Shown here one piece after another: positions 32,764 through 39,611 of a stretch of DNA of 64,000 nt. Each line of letters starts with the position of its first letter. Position 1 is the stretch's first letter. The position numbers and the translations under genes were made by a program. Source of the stretch: an uncultured Kiritimatiellota bacterium (GTDB lineage Bacteria > Verrucomicrobiota > Kiritimatiellia > RFP12 > UBA1067); the NCBI GenBank assembly GCA_934635385.1, contig CAKTZI010000012.1, forward strand, positions 1 through 64,000, in the 5' to 3' direction. Below the pieces are notes generated by a model. It searched no databases. It was given only the letters and a program-made list of their open reading frames with translations, and was not told where the DNA came from.

Positions 32764-34433
32764 TCGTCCGGATGAAGCACCTGGATCTCGTCTGCCTCGC
32801 GTCCGAGAAGGACGCGACGCTGGAGCGTCTGCGCGCGCTCGGTGCGGTGCATTTGGATCTGGCCGCCGCAAATGGCGCGGCCGTCGCCTCGGCGGAAGAG
32901 GCGCTGTCCGACGCCGAGAAGGCCGTGCGGCTCATCCTCAAGGCGCGCGGCAAGCAAACGGATTTGGCGATTCGTCCGCACACGGTTGCGGAAGTCCTGG
33001 CGTGGGACGCCGACCGGGCGACGCTCGCGGCGGAGGCCGAGCGGCTGGAGCGGGAGATTCGCGTCTACGCGCCGTATGGCGATTTCGACCCGAAGCTCGC
33101 CGCGAAGCTGCGCGAGACGGTCGCGGGGCTGGCGGATGTCGTGGATTTGCCCGCGAAGCTGCCGGAGATGCGGCTGTCGCGGATGGAGGAGAAGCTGGCG
33201 CGCGTGAAGAACCGCGCGGCGATTGACGACGTGAAGATCGCGTCCGTCGACGAGCGGGCGATTTTGAAGGCGTATCCGGCGATTCGCGACCGCATCGCGT
33301 TCGCGCGGGCGAAGGAGCTGCTGGCGGATCGCGGCGCGCTCGCCGTCCTGTCGGGCTGGATTCCCGTGCCGCGTGTCGCGTCGCTGCTGGCGGAGGTGCG
33401 CGGCGAGACGGCGGGCGATGACCTGTTCGCGCGCTCGCGGGCGATTGGCTGGGCCGTGCTGCTGCGCGACCCGGAGCTGGGCGAGACACCGCCGACGCTT
33501 GTCGAGCCGCCGCGCCTCTTCAAGCCCGTGAAGGCCCTTTTCGCGGGGCTGGGCGTCGCGCCGGCCTACGACGAGGCGGACGTCTCCGTGCCGTTCATGT
33601 GCTATTTCTCGCTCTTCTTCGCGATGCTCGTCGGCGACGGCGCGTATGGGGCGATCTTCCTCGCGGCGACGCTGGCGTTCCGGAAGAAGCTGCCGCGCAG
33701 CTGGTTCATCCTGCTGACGGTCTTCTCGTCCGCGACGGTTCTCTGGGGCGTCCTCTCCAACACGTGGTTCGGCGCGGGGCTGCCGTTCCTCGCGAACCTG
33801 CCGACGGTGACGTGGCTCGCCGATCCGAGCTACAACCACATGATGCTCCTCTGCTTCACGATCGGCGTCTCGCACCTCATGCTCGCGCGCATCTGGAACG
33901 GCGTCTGCAAGTTCCCCGACTCGACGGCGATCGCGGAGTTCGGCTGGGCGGGCGTCCTGCTCCTGATGTATCTCGTGACGAATTCGATTGTCGGCATCTT
34001 CTCGCGCTTCCCGTCGTGGGGCTTTGCGCTCGGCGGCGTCTCGATCGCGGCGGTCTTCCTCTTCAGCGTGAAGCCGTCGGAGCTGAAGACGCGCGGCGCG
34101 GAACTGGGGATGCTGCCGCTGAACATCATGTCGGCCCTTGGCGACATCATTTCGTATGTGCGCCTCTTCGCGGTCGGCCTCGCGTCCGTGAAGGTTGCGG
34201 AGAACTTCAACAACATGGCGATCGGCCTCGTGGCCGATGCGGACGCCTGGTGGGCGAAGGCCCTGCTGTCGCTCGCGATGGTCGCGATCCTCGTCTTCGG
34301 GCACGTCCTGAACCTGCTGATGGCGGGGCTCTCGATCCTCGTCCACGCCGTGCGTCTCAACACGCTGGAGTTCTCGAACCACAAGGGGATCACGTGGTCG
34401 GGGCTCGCGTTCCGTCCGTTCAGGAAATCTTAA
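32760..34433 (+). CDS. V/A-type ATP synthase subunit I
   Basis: A 557-residue protein with a cytosolic N-terminal stator part (~1-260: MKHLDLVCLASEKDATLERLRALGAVHLD opens like other subunits I) and a C-terminal membrane part of about seven to eight helices (~275-540). It forms the ion half-channels beside the K ring. GTG at 32760 overlaps the D stop by GTGA; the ATG at 32772 is an alternative four codons in. Near-C-terminal sequences ISYVRLFAVGLASVKVAENFNNMA hold the conserved arginine expected to face the rotor Glu. Confidence 0.9.
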   Translation: MIVRMKHLDLVCLASEKDATLERLRALGAVHLDLAAANGAAVASAEEALSDAEKAVRLILKARGKQTDLAIRPHTVAEVLAWDADRATLAAEAERLEREIRVYAPYGDFDPKLAAKLRETVAGLADVVDLPAKLPEMRLSRMEEKLARVKNRAAIDDVKIASVDERAILKAYPAIRDRIAFARAKELLADRGALAVLSGWIPVPRVASLLAEVRGETAGDDLFARSRAIGWAVLLRDPELGETPPTLVEPPRLFKPVKALFAGLGVAPAYDEADVSVPFMCYFSLFFAMLVGDGAYGAIFLAATLAFRKKLPRSWFILLTVFSSATVLWGVLSNTWFGAGLPFLANLPTVTWLADPSYNHMMLLCFTIGVSHLMLARIWNGVCKFPDSTAIAEFGWAGVLLLMYLVTNSIVGIFSRFPSWGFALGGVSIAAVFLFSVKPSELKTRGAELGMLPLNIMSALGDIISYVRLFAVGLASVKVAENFNNMAIGLVADADAWWAKALLSLAMVAILVFGHVLNLLMAGLSILVHAVRLNTLEFSNHKGITWSGLAFRPFRKS

Positions 34434-34472
34434 GTCAACCGTCTCGAAAAACCGAAAAAGGAGAACAGAAAA

Positions 34473-34925
34473 ATGAATGATGCAGCAATGATTGTCGCGG
34501 GCGCGATCGCCTGCTTGGGCCTTTCCGGCGCGGGCTCGGCGCTGGGCACGGGGCTGGCCGCGAGCGCGGCGGTGGGGGCCTGGAAGAAGTGCTACGCGGC
34601 GGGCAAGCCGGCGCCGTTCCTGCTCCTGTCGTTCGTCGGCGCGCCGATCACGCAGACGCTCTACGGCATGATCCTCATGTTCACGCTGTTCGGCAAGCTC
34701 AGCGTGGAGGGTGCGGGCATCCCGTGCCTCGTCCTCGGCATCTTTTCGGGCTTCGCGATCGGGGCCTCGGCGCTCTTCCAGGGCCGTGCGGGCGCGGCGG
34801 CGTGCGATGCACAGGCCGAGACGAACCAGGGCTTCACGAACTACCTCGCCGCGCTCGGCATCGTCGAGACAGTCGCGATCTTCACGATGGTGTTCACGCT
34901 CATCGCGGTCGGCAAGATCGGATAA
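34473..34925 (+). CDS. V/A-type ATP synthase subunit K (membrane rotor), Na+-type ligands
   Basis: A 150-residue proteolipid of four membrane helices (two fused hairpins). The ion-carrying Glu is E132 in ALGIVETVAIF. Residues matching the Na+ ligands of the Enterococcus hirae NtpK ring are present: T60-Q61 and Y64 in PITQTLYG, and Q103 in FQGRAGAAA. This supports sodium rather than proton coupling. Leader of 39 nt with AAAAAGGAG; the next gene starts directly after the stop. Confidence 0.88.
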   Translation: MNDAAMIVAGAIACLGLSGAGSALGTGLAASAAVGAWKKCYAAGKPAPFLLLSFVGAPITQTLYGMILMFTLFGKLSVEGAGIPCLVLGIFSGFAIGASALFQGRAGAAACDAQAETNQGFTNYLAALGIVETVAIFTMVFTLIAVGKIG

Positions 34926-36569
34926 ATGCGCCTGTCGCGGAAGTTTGCGTGGCTCGCCGCCTTCACCGCCGTCTTTGCGGTGCTGGCGGCGTTCGTCTTC
35001 TGGGGCACGTGGTCGCTCGACGTCGCGCCGGTCATGCCGGACGACACGATCGTCCATCCGATGGCGTATGCGGACTACTGGGCGAAGTCCCTGCGGAAGT
35101 TCCTGACGTCCGGCAAGTTCATTCCGAGCGATGTTCTCTGGGACGGCCTCCTGTTCTCGCCCTACTTCTGCCAGGAGCTGAAGTACGCCGTCGCCCTCTA
35201 CTGCGCAGGACTGGGACTCGCGTATTTCCTGCGCGGACGGGGCCTGTCCCCGCTGGCGTCCTACGGAGCGGGGCTTCTGCTCGCGTTCTGCGGCTACTGG
35301 TCCTCGCTCTTCTCCGCCGGACACGGCGGCTGGTTCGTCTGGATGACCTACGGCGTCTTCGCGTTCGGCCTGGCCGACCGCGCTGTGCGCCGGGGGAAGC
35401 TGCGCCATTGGCTCTTGCTCGGCGCCTGCACGGCGTGGGGCAGCTTCTACCAGGCCGACCTCTGGCTGCTCTTCACGGTGCTGACGGGGCTGTATTTCGT
35501 CTGGTGCTGCGTGCGCGAGCGGAAGTTCCCGTGGAAGGGGACGCTGCTCGCGGCGGTCGTGTTCTTCGTCATCGGCGCGCCGAGTTTCCGCTCGGCGCTC
35601 GTGAACGATCTCGCGGGACGCGACAGGCAGATTGCGTCGGGCGAGACGGTGGCCGCCGCGTCGGCGAAGGACGAGGCCGAGAAGCGCTGGATCTTCGTCA
35701 CGAACTGGTCGCTGCCGCCGGACGAGACGGCGGAGTTCGTCGTGCCGCGTGTCAACGGCGACACGAGCTGTCCGCTGACGCTCTCGATCGGCTCGCGGTA
35801 CGCGACAGGGGTGCGGCCCTACACGGGCGCGCTGGGGCGTCCGAAAGACGCCACGCAGGGCAATTACCGCCAGCATTCGCTCTACGTCGGGTGGGTGACG
35901 TGCCTGTTGGCGTTGGCGGGGGTGGCGTTCGGCTTGCGCCGCCGCACAGGACGGGACGGCCTCTTCTTTCTCATGGCCGCTGTCGTCTTTTACCTGTTCT
36001 CGCTCGGGCGCTTCTGTGAGCCGGTCTATCGTCTCGTGTATGCGCTGCCGTTTGGCGACTACCTGCGCGCGCCCGTCAAGTGGCATCACCTGACGGAGTT
36101 CTGCCTCTGCGTGCTGGCGGGGTACGGCATCGAGGGCTTGCTGAACCTCGCGTGGTTGAAGGGGCGTCGCGGACGGCTGATTGTCGGCGCGCTCGTGCTG
36201 TTCGGGGCGTTCGACCTCGCGCGCATGGACAGGATCTACTGTGCGCCTGTCGACCTGCGGCGTGTGCGGCAGACGAACAGCGACATGCAGATGAGCGTCT
36301 TGCGGCGCGAGGACTTCGCGAATCCGCAGGTGGCGGAAATGGTGAAGCGTGGAGCGGTCGTCTCGCTTGCGAACTACCTTGGCAACCCCGACCTTTACCT
36401 TGTCGAGGTGCTGACGCCGCGCAAGCCGACGAAAGAGCCGCTGCCGCCGTGGTCCGTCGCGGCCTGGCTCGGCTGCCTGTCGCTGCTGGGCTCGGCCGCC
36501 GTGATTGTTTTCTGTCTGTCTGCTTTTTCGCGCAGAGCCGCAGGGGGCGCAGAGACTTCCTGTGTTTAG
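34926..36569 (+). CDS. YfhO-like polytopic membrane protein
   Basis: A 547-residue protein with about 12 hydrophobic segments. The pattern (first periplasmic loop with DDTIVHPMAYADYW and aromatic/acidic residues, later PFGDYLRAPVKWHHLTEFCLCVLAGYG) resembles the YfhO family of GT-C-like proteins that glycosylate envelope polymers. It follows the V-ATPase K stop with no gap but is probably unrelated in function. The last ten residues (SRRAAGGAETSCV) are encoded by a CGCAGAG-type dispersed repeat, suggesting that the 3' end was altered. Confidence 0.65.
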   Translation: MRLSRKFAWLAAFTAVFAVLAAFVFWGTWSLDVAPVMPDDTIVHPMAYADYWAKSLRKFLTSGKFIPSDVLWDGLLFSPYFCQELKYAVALYCAGLGLAYFLRGRGLSPLASYGAGLLLAFCGYWSSLFSAGHGGWFVWMTYGVFAFGLADRAVRRGKLRHWLLLGACTAWGSFYQADLWLLFTVLTGLYFVWCCVRERKFPWKGTLLAAVVFFVIGAPSFRSALVNDLAGRDRQIASGETVAAASAKDEAEKRWIFVTNWSLPPDETAEFVVPRVNGDTSCPLTLSIGSRYATGVRPYTGALGRPKDATQGNYRQHSLYVGWVTCLLALAGVAFGLRRRTGRDGLFFLMAAVVFYLFSLGRFCEPVYRLVYALPFGDYLRAPVKWHHLTEFCLCVLAGYGIEGLLNLAWLKGRRGRLIVGALVLFGAFDLARMDRIYCAPVDLRRVRQTNSDMQMSVLRREDFANPQVAEMVKRGAVVSLANYLGNPDLYLVEVLTPRKPTKEPLPPWSVAAWLGCLSLLGSAAVIVFCLSAFSRRAAGGAETSCV

Positions 36570-36611
36570 AATCGCAGATTCTGACGAATCCGCCCTATAG
36601 AATCAGAGTCC

Positions 36612-36776
36612 TCAAGTCGATGCCCAAGACTCTCTGCACCTACGGTCAACGTGCAGCGATCTGCGCCGTGCGCATCGAAATCCCTGCCACGATCTTGTCG
36701 TAGCACGTCGATGGATACTCTCTTCCGTCAAGCGCCCCACCGGGATTCCGTTCAGATGCACGTTCAGGACTGCCAT
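36612..36776 (-). pseudogene. hipA remnant (first ~20 codons, then degraded)
   Basis: On the minus strand, overlapping the hipB stop by 13 nt, is MAVLNVHLNGIPVGRLTEES, an excellent match to the N-terminal strand of HipA kinases. After that, in-frame sequence loses all resemblance and stops after 54 codons. Another frame in the same stretch reads well (CYDKIVAGISMRTAQIAAR then stop), suggesting an internal deletion plus frameshift. The ~400-residue kinase body is missing. Confidence 0.6.
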
Positions 36777-37018
36777 TCAACGCCCTCCTCCTGAAAAGCG
36801 ATGGCAAGGCCTGCCCCCAAGGCGTTCAGCACCTTGAGCATCTCGCCGATGCGCGCTGTGGGCTTGCCGCGCTCCAGTTCGGAAATGTAGCGCTGACCCG
36901 TTCCGGCCAGTCCCGCCAGCGTTTCCTGGGACACGCCCTGCTCCTTGCGGATGCGGCGAATCTTCGCGCCGATTGCCGCCGCCGTCTTGAGATTTTCCAA
37001 TCTGACTCTATTTTCCAT
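36764..37018 (-). CDS. hipB: HipB-like helix-turn-helix antitoxin/repressor
   Basis: An 84-residue Xre-family DNA-binding protein: helix-turn-helix at ~17-70 (AKIRRIRKEQGVSQETLAG, then GQRYISELERGK) with a C-terminal tail (GLAIAFQEEG) like HipB. In intact loci HipB represses the operon and neutralises the HipA kinase; here HipA is broken, leaving an orphan repressor. The start is fixed by ATG at 37016-37018. Two matching inverted-repeat operators flank its promoter. Confidence 0.8.
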   Translation of the reverse strand: MENRVRLENLKTAAAIGAKIRRIRKEQGVSQETLAGLAGTGQRYISELERGKPTARIGEMLKVLNALGAGLAIAFQEEGVEWQS

Positions 37019-37030
37019 TACCGAGCGGTA
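37019..37030. promoter_or_regulatory. hipB operator O1
   Basis: TACCGAGCGGTA, an inverted repeat TACCG-N2-CGGTA, directly upstream of the hipB ATG and touching the -10 box. Confidence 0.65.
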
Positions 37031-37059
37031 TTATATCATCTGATTTTCCCCCTTGTCAA
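37030..37059 (-). promoter_or_regulatory. Consensus sigma70 promoter of hipB
   Basis: On the minus strand a perfect TTGACA (37054-37059) and a perfect TATAAT (37030-37035) are 18 nt apart. It differs from the extended -10-only promoters elsewhere in the window. Confidence 0.75.
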
Positions 37060-37068
37060 CCGAACCAT

Positions 37069-37080
37069 TACCGCTCGGTA
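37069..37080. promoter_or_regulatory. hipB operator O2
   Basis: TACCGCTCGGTA, the exact reverse complement of O1, ten nt upstream of the -35 box. Two sites bracketing the promoter suggest cooperative autorepression. Confidence 0.6.
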
Positions 37081-37363
37081 CTTGTTTGCGCTTCTCGCCG
37101 GAGGCAATCTACTGGCTTCTTGGGTGAAATGCGGCTTTGGCGGGATGTCCGTCGCCTGGCTTGTCTCTGCGCCCCCTTTGCGCCAGCGGCGCAGCCGCGC
37201 CTTGTGGCGAGAGAACGAAGTGGAGGGGCGAAAGAAGGGGTCTTCTGGGGGGGGGGGGGGCTGGGCGGCGCTCCGTTTTCAAGTCTCAGCCGCAAGGGCG
37301 CAAAGCGGGCGCAGAGGCGTCTTCAGTTTCATGTCGATTGAAGAAGCAAGCGGGCAGGGGCGG

Positions 37364-37404
37364 TCAACTGCGATTTCTAGGCTTAACCTAGAAATCGCAG
37401 TTGA
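37364..37404. repeat. Perfect 18-bp inverted repeat with 5-nt loop
   Basis: Arm TCAACTGCGATTTCTAGG (37364-37381), loop CTTAA, exact reverse complement arm (37387-37404). A half copy (TTCTAGGCTTAACCTA) recurs at about 37473-37488, which suggests a mobile or REP-like element family rather than a terminator; there is no T tract. Confidence 0.75.
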
Positions 37405-37558
37405 GAATCGAATGTCTCACACGGAGGCACGGAGACACGGAGAAATGAGCGGTTTTCGAGTCGATTTTTTCTAGGCTTAACCTAAACAGCTACAGGTAGC
37501 GGTCAAGTTCGCCAATCATGTACAGGGGAATGATGTTGGATGGTTTACTAAATTCATG

Positions 37559-37640
37559 GTGAAAATACAAGGGTGATTCGATGCACTTCTCGCGAAAATA
37601 CAAGGATGATTATGGCTAATTCTCGCGAAAATACAAGGTT
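37559..37640. repeat. 33-nt tandem repeat, about 2.5 copies
   Basis: Units begin at 37559, 37592 and 37625 (last one partial), each opening G(T/C)GAAAATACAAGG. The reverse strand is open for two units and encodes a repeated LVFSRE peptide, but no gene start or conserved domain is present. Confidence 0.7.
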
Positions 37641-37721
37641 TGACTGGCCGTCAGCAAACCCTCGCTCCTCACTCGCGCCACGTCCCGCCCCTCCGCGCGA
37701 AACTCACTGTCTTAAAGTGCT

Positions 37722-37934
37722 TTACGCAGATCGCATTTGCAAATAAAGGTAGACCTGTGACGCACGGCTTTCTGTCACGAGTGCCGTCTTTGGGTTGAGC
37801 AGCTTTTGGAAGAATCGTGAATGGTAGACCTCTCGCAAGGCCTCCTTTTCTGACAGGTTGAACTTGCGTACGAGCGCGAGGGCTATCTCGGCGACGGCTT
37901 TCTCGACCAGATACTGAAATGCGACCTTAGACAC
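37722..37934 (-). CDS. Small helical protein downstream of the DUF3791 gene
   Basis: A 70-residue protein beginning at a GTG with a GGAGG site 6 nt upstream. Predicted mostly helical (QYLVEKAVAEIALALVRKFNLSEKEALREVYHS), ending with a Tyr-rich segment (ASQVYLYLQMR). Small proteins of this type accompany DUF3791 genes, but I cannot name the family with certainty. It is the third member of a minus-strand cassette with a 20-codon frame overlapping its start. Confidence 0.6.
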   Translation of the reverse strand: MSKVAFQYLVEKAVAEIALALVRKFNLSEKEALREVYHSRFFQKLLNPKTALVTESRASQVYLYLQMRSA

Positions 37935-37989
37935 GGCGCACCTCCTTCAAAATCAACCGCGCCAATGCCTTCTCATGATACAACCACAT
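37927..37989 (-). CDS. 20-codon coupled mini-frame between the DUF3791 gene and its neighbour
   Basis: ATG overlaps the DUF3791 stop (TGATG) and TAA overlaps the start of the next gene (GTGTCTAA). It encodes MWLYHEKALARLILKEVRRV. In related cassettes a DUF3990 gene, which usually begins with an LYHG-type motif, lies in this position. The frame may therefore be a collapsed DUF3990 gene that keeps translation coupled, or simply a coupling leader. Low certainty. Confidence 0.35.
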   Translation of the reverse strand: MWLYHEKALARLILKEVRRV

Positions 37990-38213
37990 CAGAGATGTCC
38001 TCCGTGTTTGCGACAGACTTTCTGGAGGTCGGTCATTGCATCTGCAAACGCCACGGTATGCTCGACATCATAGCACCGCATCAGGAAATCCAGTCCTTGG
38101 TGTTTGTCGAGATAGTCAAAAGATCGCCGTGTATCAAGGCCAAATGCCTTTGCGAACTCCGCCACGCAAGCGACGAAGTACTCGACTCTGTCTTTGGCTT
38201 TATCGGATATCAT
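37989..38213 (-). CDS. DUF3791-type protein
   Basis: A 74-residue protein starting MISDKAKDRVEYFVACVAEFA and containing SFDYLDKHQGLDFLMRCYDVEHT, the DUF3791 pattern (helices plus a conserved CYDVxHT). Start at 38211-38213 is chosen because an AGAGG site lies 7 nt upstream; an ATG at 38217-38219 is too close to it. DUF3791 proteins occur in small accessory cassettes often paired with DUF3990 and are suspected toxin-antitoxin-like components. First gene of the minus-strand cassette. Confidence 0.65.
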   Translation of the reverse strand: MISDKAKDRVEYFVACVAEFAKAFGLDTRRSFDYLDKHQGLDFLMRCYDVEHTVAFADAMTDLQKVCRKHGGHL

Positions 38214-38236
38214 GCTCATACCTCTTTTCGGTCGGT

Positions 38237-38242
38237 AGTATA
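38237..38242 (-). promoter_or_regulatory. Extended -10 promoter of the DUF3791 cassette
   Basis: On the minus strand TATGGTATACT, hexamer occupying 38237-38242, 23 nt before the chosen start. Same extended TGG form as the housekeeping promoters. Confidence 0.6.
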
Positions 38243-38280
38243 CCATAAACTGCGCATCACAGGACAATAGGGCTTGAAAG

Positions 38281-38333
38281 CGAGCCTCTCGGTCGCCTCT
38301 GATAGCCCAGCCGCAGGCCGCTCTGTGTTAAAC
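38281..38333. repeat. Dispersed ~53-nt repeat, copy 1
   Basis: Runs from CGAGCCTCTCGGTCGCCTCT to CTCTGTGTTAAACC. About 49 of 53 positions match the copy at 39399-39451. Directly followed by CTAAAACAGCTGCAGGTAGCG, which is itself similar to 37485-37506. Confidence 0.7.
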
Positions 38334-38407
38334 CTAAAACAGCTGCAGGTAGCGAGTGGAATTTCGCAAACGCTCAACTCCTAACCCCACGGATATGCAG
38401 ATTATGG

Positions 38408-38413
38408 TATACT
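38408..38413 (+). promoter_or_regulatory. Extended -10 promoter of the MNT/HEPN pair
   Basis: TTATGGTATACT, hexamer at 38408-38413, 22 nt before the ATG at 38436. Confidence 0.6.
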
Positions 38414-38435
38414 ATGTCCGTTGCGTTGATTGATT

Positions 38436-38726
38436 ATGTGTATGCTTGACAGAGTTCGGGCCAAGCGTGATGAAGTCATGAGAATGGCCAAAGCCAACAA
38501 GATCAGCAGGGTCTTGGTGTTTGGCTCTTGTGCGCGCAAAGAGGAACGTCCCGACAGCGATATCGATTTTCTTGTTGATTTCAAGCCAGAAGCGACTCTT
38601 TTTGATCATGTGCATATGCGCGATGCCTTGAGTGAATTGTTTGGGATGAAGGTTGACGTCGTTTCCTCACGTGGACTAGACCCCTACATCGCGCCGTATG
38701 TTCTGAAGGAAGCCGTGGCTCTATGA
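38436..38726 (+). CDS. mntA: MNT-type nucleotidyltransferase antitoxin (MntA)
   Basis: A 96-residue minimal nucleotidyltransferase with GSCARKEERPDSDIDFLVDF, the GSx10DxD active-site motif. In characterised MntA-HepT systems this enzyme AMPylates and silences the HEPN toxin. ATG at 38436 and 38442 are both possible; a TTG at 38430 is less likely. The stop overlaps the toxin start (ATGA). Confidence 0.85.
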   Translation: MCMLDRVRAKRDEVMRMAKANKISRVLVFGSCARKEERPDSDIDFLVDFKPEATLFDHVHMRDALSELFGMKVDVVSSRGLDPYIAPYVLKEAVAL

Positions 38727-39085
38727 CGCGACGCTCGATAGGAATCTATCTCTTTCACATTGCCGAGTCTTTCCGCAATGTGATTGAGTATACTGCCGAA
38801 ATCGACTTTGACAGATTTGTATCTGACAAGATGCGAAAGGATGCGGTCGTTCGAAATTACGAAATCATTGGGGAGGCGGCGAAGCAGATTCCCGATGATT
38901 TCCGAAGAGCGCACCCGGAGGTTGACTGGCGAGGATTGGCTGGCTTGCGTGACATTCTGATTCATCAGTATTTTGGCATTGACATCGAAACGGTTTGGCG
39001 CATCACCGAACGAGAGGCTCAGGTGTCATTGTCTGCGATTGTGCAGTTGGAAGAGTACAAGTCTGCAGCCGCAGTCTATGCCTAA
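38723..39085 (+). CDS. hepT: HEPN-domain toxin (HepT/DUF86)
   Basis: A 120-residue helical protein with the HEPN ribonuclease motif RxxxxH as R76-DILI-H81 and the following Q-Y83 (RX4HxY), where Y83 is the expected AMPylation target. VRNYEIIGEAAKQIP is the other DUF86 signature. Coupled to the MNT gene by a 4-nt overlap. Confidence 0.85.
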   Translation: MTRRSIGIYLFHIAESFRNVIEYTAEIDFDRFVSDKMRKDAVVRNYEIIGEAAKQIPDDFRRAHPEVDWRGLAGLRDILIHQYFGIDIETVWRITEREAQVSLSAIVQLEEYKSAAAVYA

Positions 39086-39528
39086 CGATTTTGCGGAGGC
39101 ACAGGAGGGACGCGCTTTGTCGCGTCTGGGTCTAAATCATTAAACGCAGAGCCGCTTCGCGGGGCAATGGGAGTGTCGCGGAAGAAGTGTTTCGCGCCCT
39201 GTGCGAACTTTTCTTGCGCCCATCCGTTGCAGATTTCAACGCAAAGGCCGCAATGGGCTTGACGTAAAAGGTCGCAAAGATTCTTGGCGTCAAGTCACCA
39301 GAGGTCTTTGCGAGCCTTTGCGTCTCTCCTCTTCGCGTTCTTTGCGTTAAACCGCAGACAAGCAGAAGGGGCGACAATGCTGACCGAAACGTGCGAAGCG
39401 AACCTCACGGTCGCCTCTCATCGCCCAGCCGCAGGCCGCTCTGTGTTAAATCAACAACAGTAGTGTCGTGAACAACCGCTGTGCCGTGGAATGTCTCACA
39501 CGGAGAGACGGAGGCACGGAGGAAAAGT
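39086..39528. repeat. Non-coding region made of dispersed repeats
   Basis: No gene seen. It contains degenerate CTTTGCG/CGCAAAG units (39240-39355), the second copy of the 53-nt repeat (39399-39451) and a CTCACACGGAGAGACGGAGG-type tract (39496-39522). The latter is the same family as at 37413, 62376 and 63891. Confidence 0.6.
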
Positions 39529-39571
39529 TGTGCAAAGTTTTGCACACTTCATCACAGGTGCCCATCCTGTG
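39529..39571. promoter_or_regulatory. Two inverted repeats upstream of the beta-helix gene promoter
   Basis: TGTGCAAA-GT-TTTGCACA (39529-39546) is a perfect 8-bp dyad just upstream of the expected -35, and CACAGG-N7-CCTGTG (39553-39571) covers the -35 to -10 spacer. Both are plausible repressor or activator sites for this very large surface-protein gene. Confidence 0.55.
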
Positions 39572-39572
39572 T

Positions 39573-39578
39573 TATACT
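39573..39578 (+). promoter_or_regulatory. Extended -10 promoter of the giant beta-helix gene
   Basis: TGTTATACT (hexamer TATACT at 39573-39578, TGT extension). Leader about 27 nt with GGAG 5 nt before the ATG at 39612, so unlike the leaderless genes it uses a normal ribosome-binding site. Confidence 0.6.
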
Positions 39579-39611
39579 ACGCGCCATTTTCAGAAGGAAA
39601 ACTGGAGAAAC

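Larger units (their letters stand above)
37081..37721. other. Repeat-rich non-coding region
   Basis: No credible gene. It holds fragments of dispersed repeats: a run of 14 G (37247-37260), a CGCAAAG/CGCAGAG tract (37290-37320), an 18-bp inverted repeat (37364-37404), a CTCACACGGAGGCACGGAG-type tract (37413-37442), a TTAACCTAAACAGC repeat (37480-37510) and 33-nt tandem repeats (37559-37640). Confidence 0.6.

Noticed and set aside
32577..36089. 1170-codon open frame on the minus strand
   Set aside because: Antisense of V-ATPase and the membrane protein; Arg/Asp/Glu-rich low-information sequence, no start signal or family.
36570..36703. Plus-strand frames between the YfhO-like gene and hipB
   Set aside because: They run antisense to the hipA remnant and have no start signal or recognisable sequence.
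37247..37260. Run of 14 G as a phase-variable promoter element
   Set aside because: It is not near any credible gene start or promoter; may be a repeat-associated or sequencing artefact.
37559..37640. Possible CRISPR array
   Set aside because: Only ~2.5 units with a 33-nt period and no distinct spacers; no cas genes.
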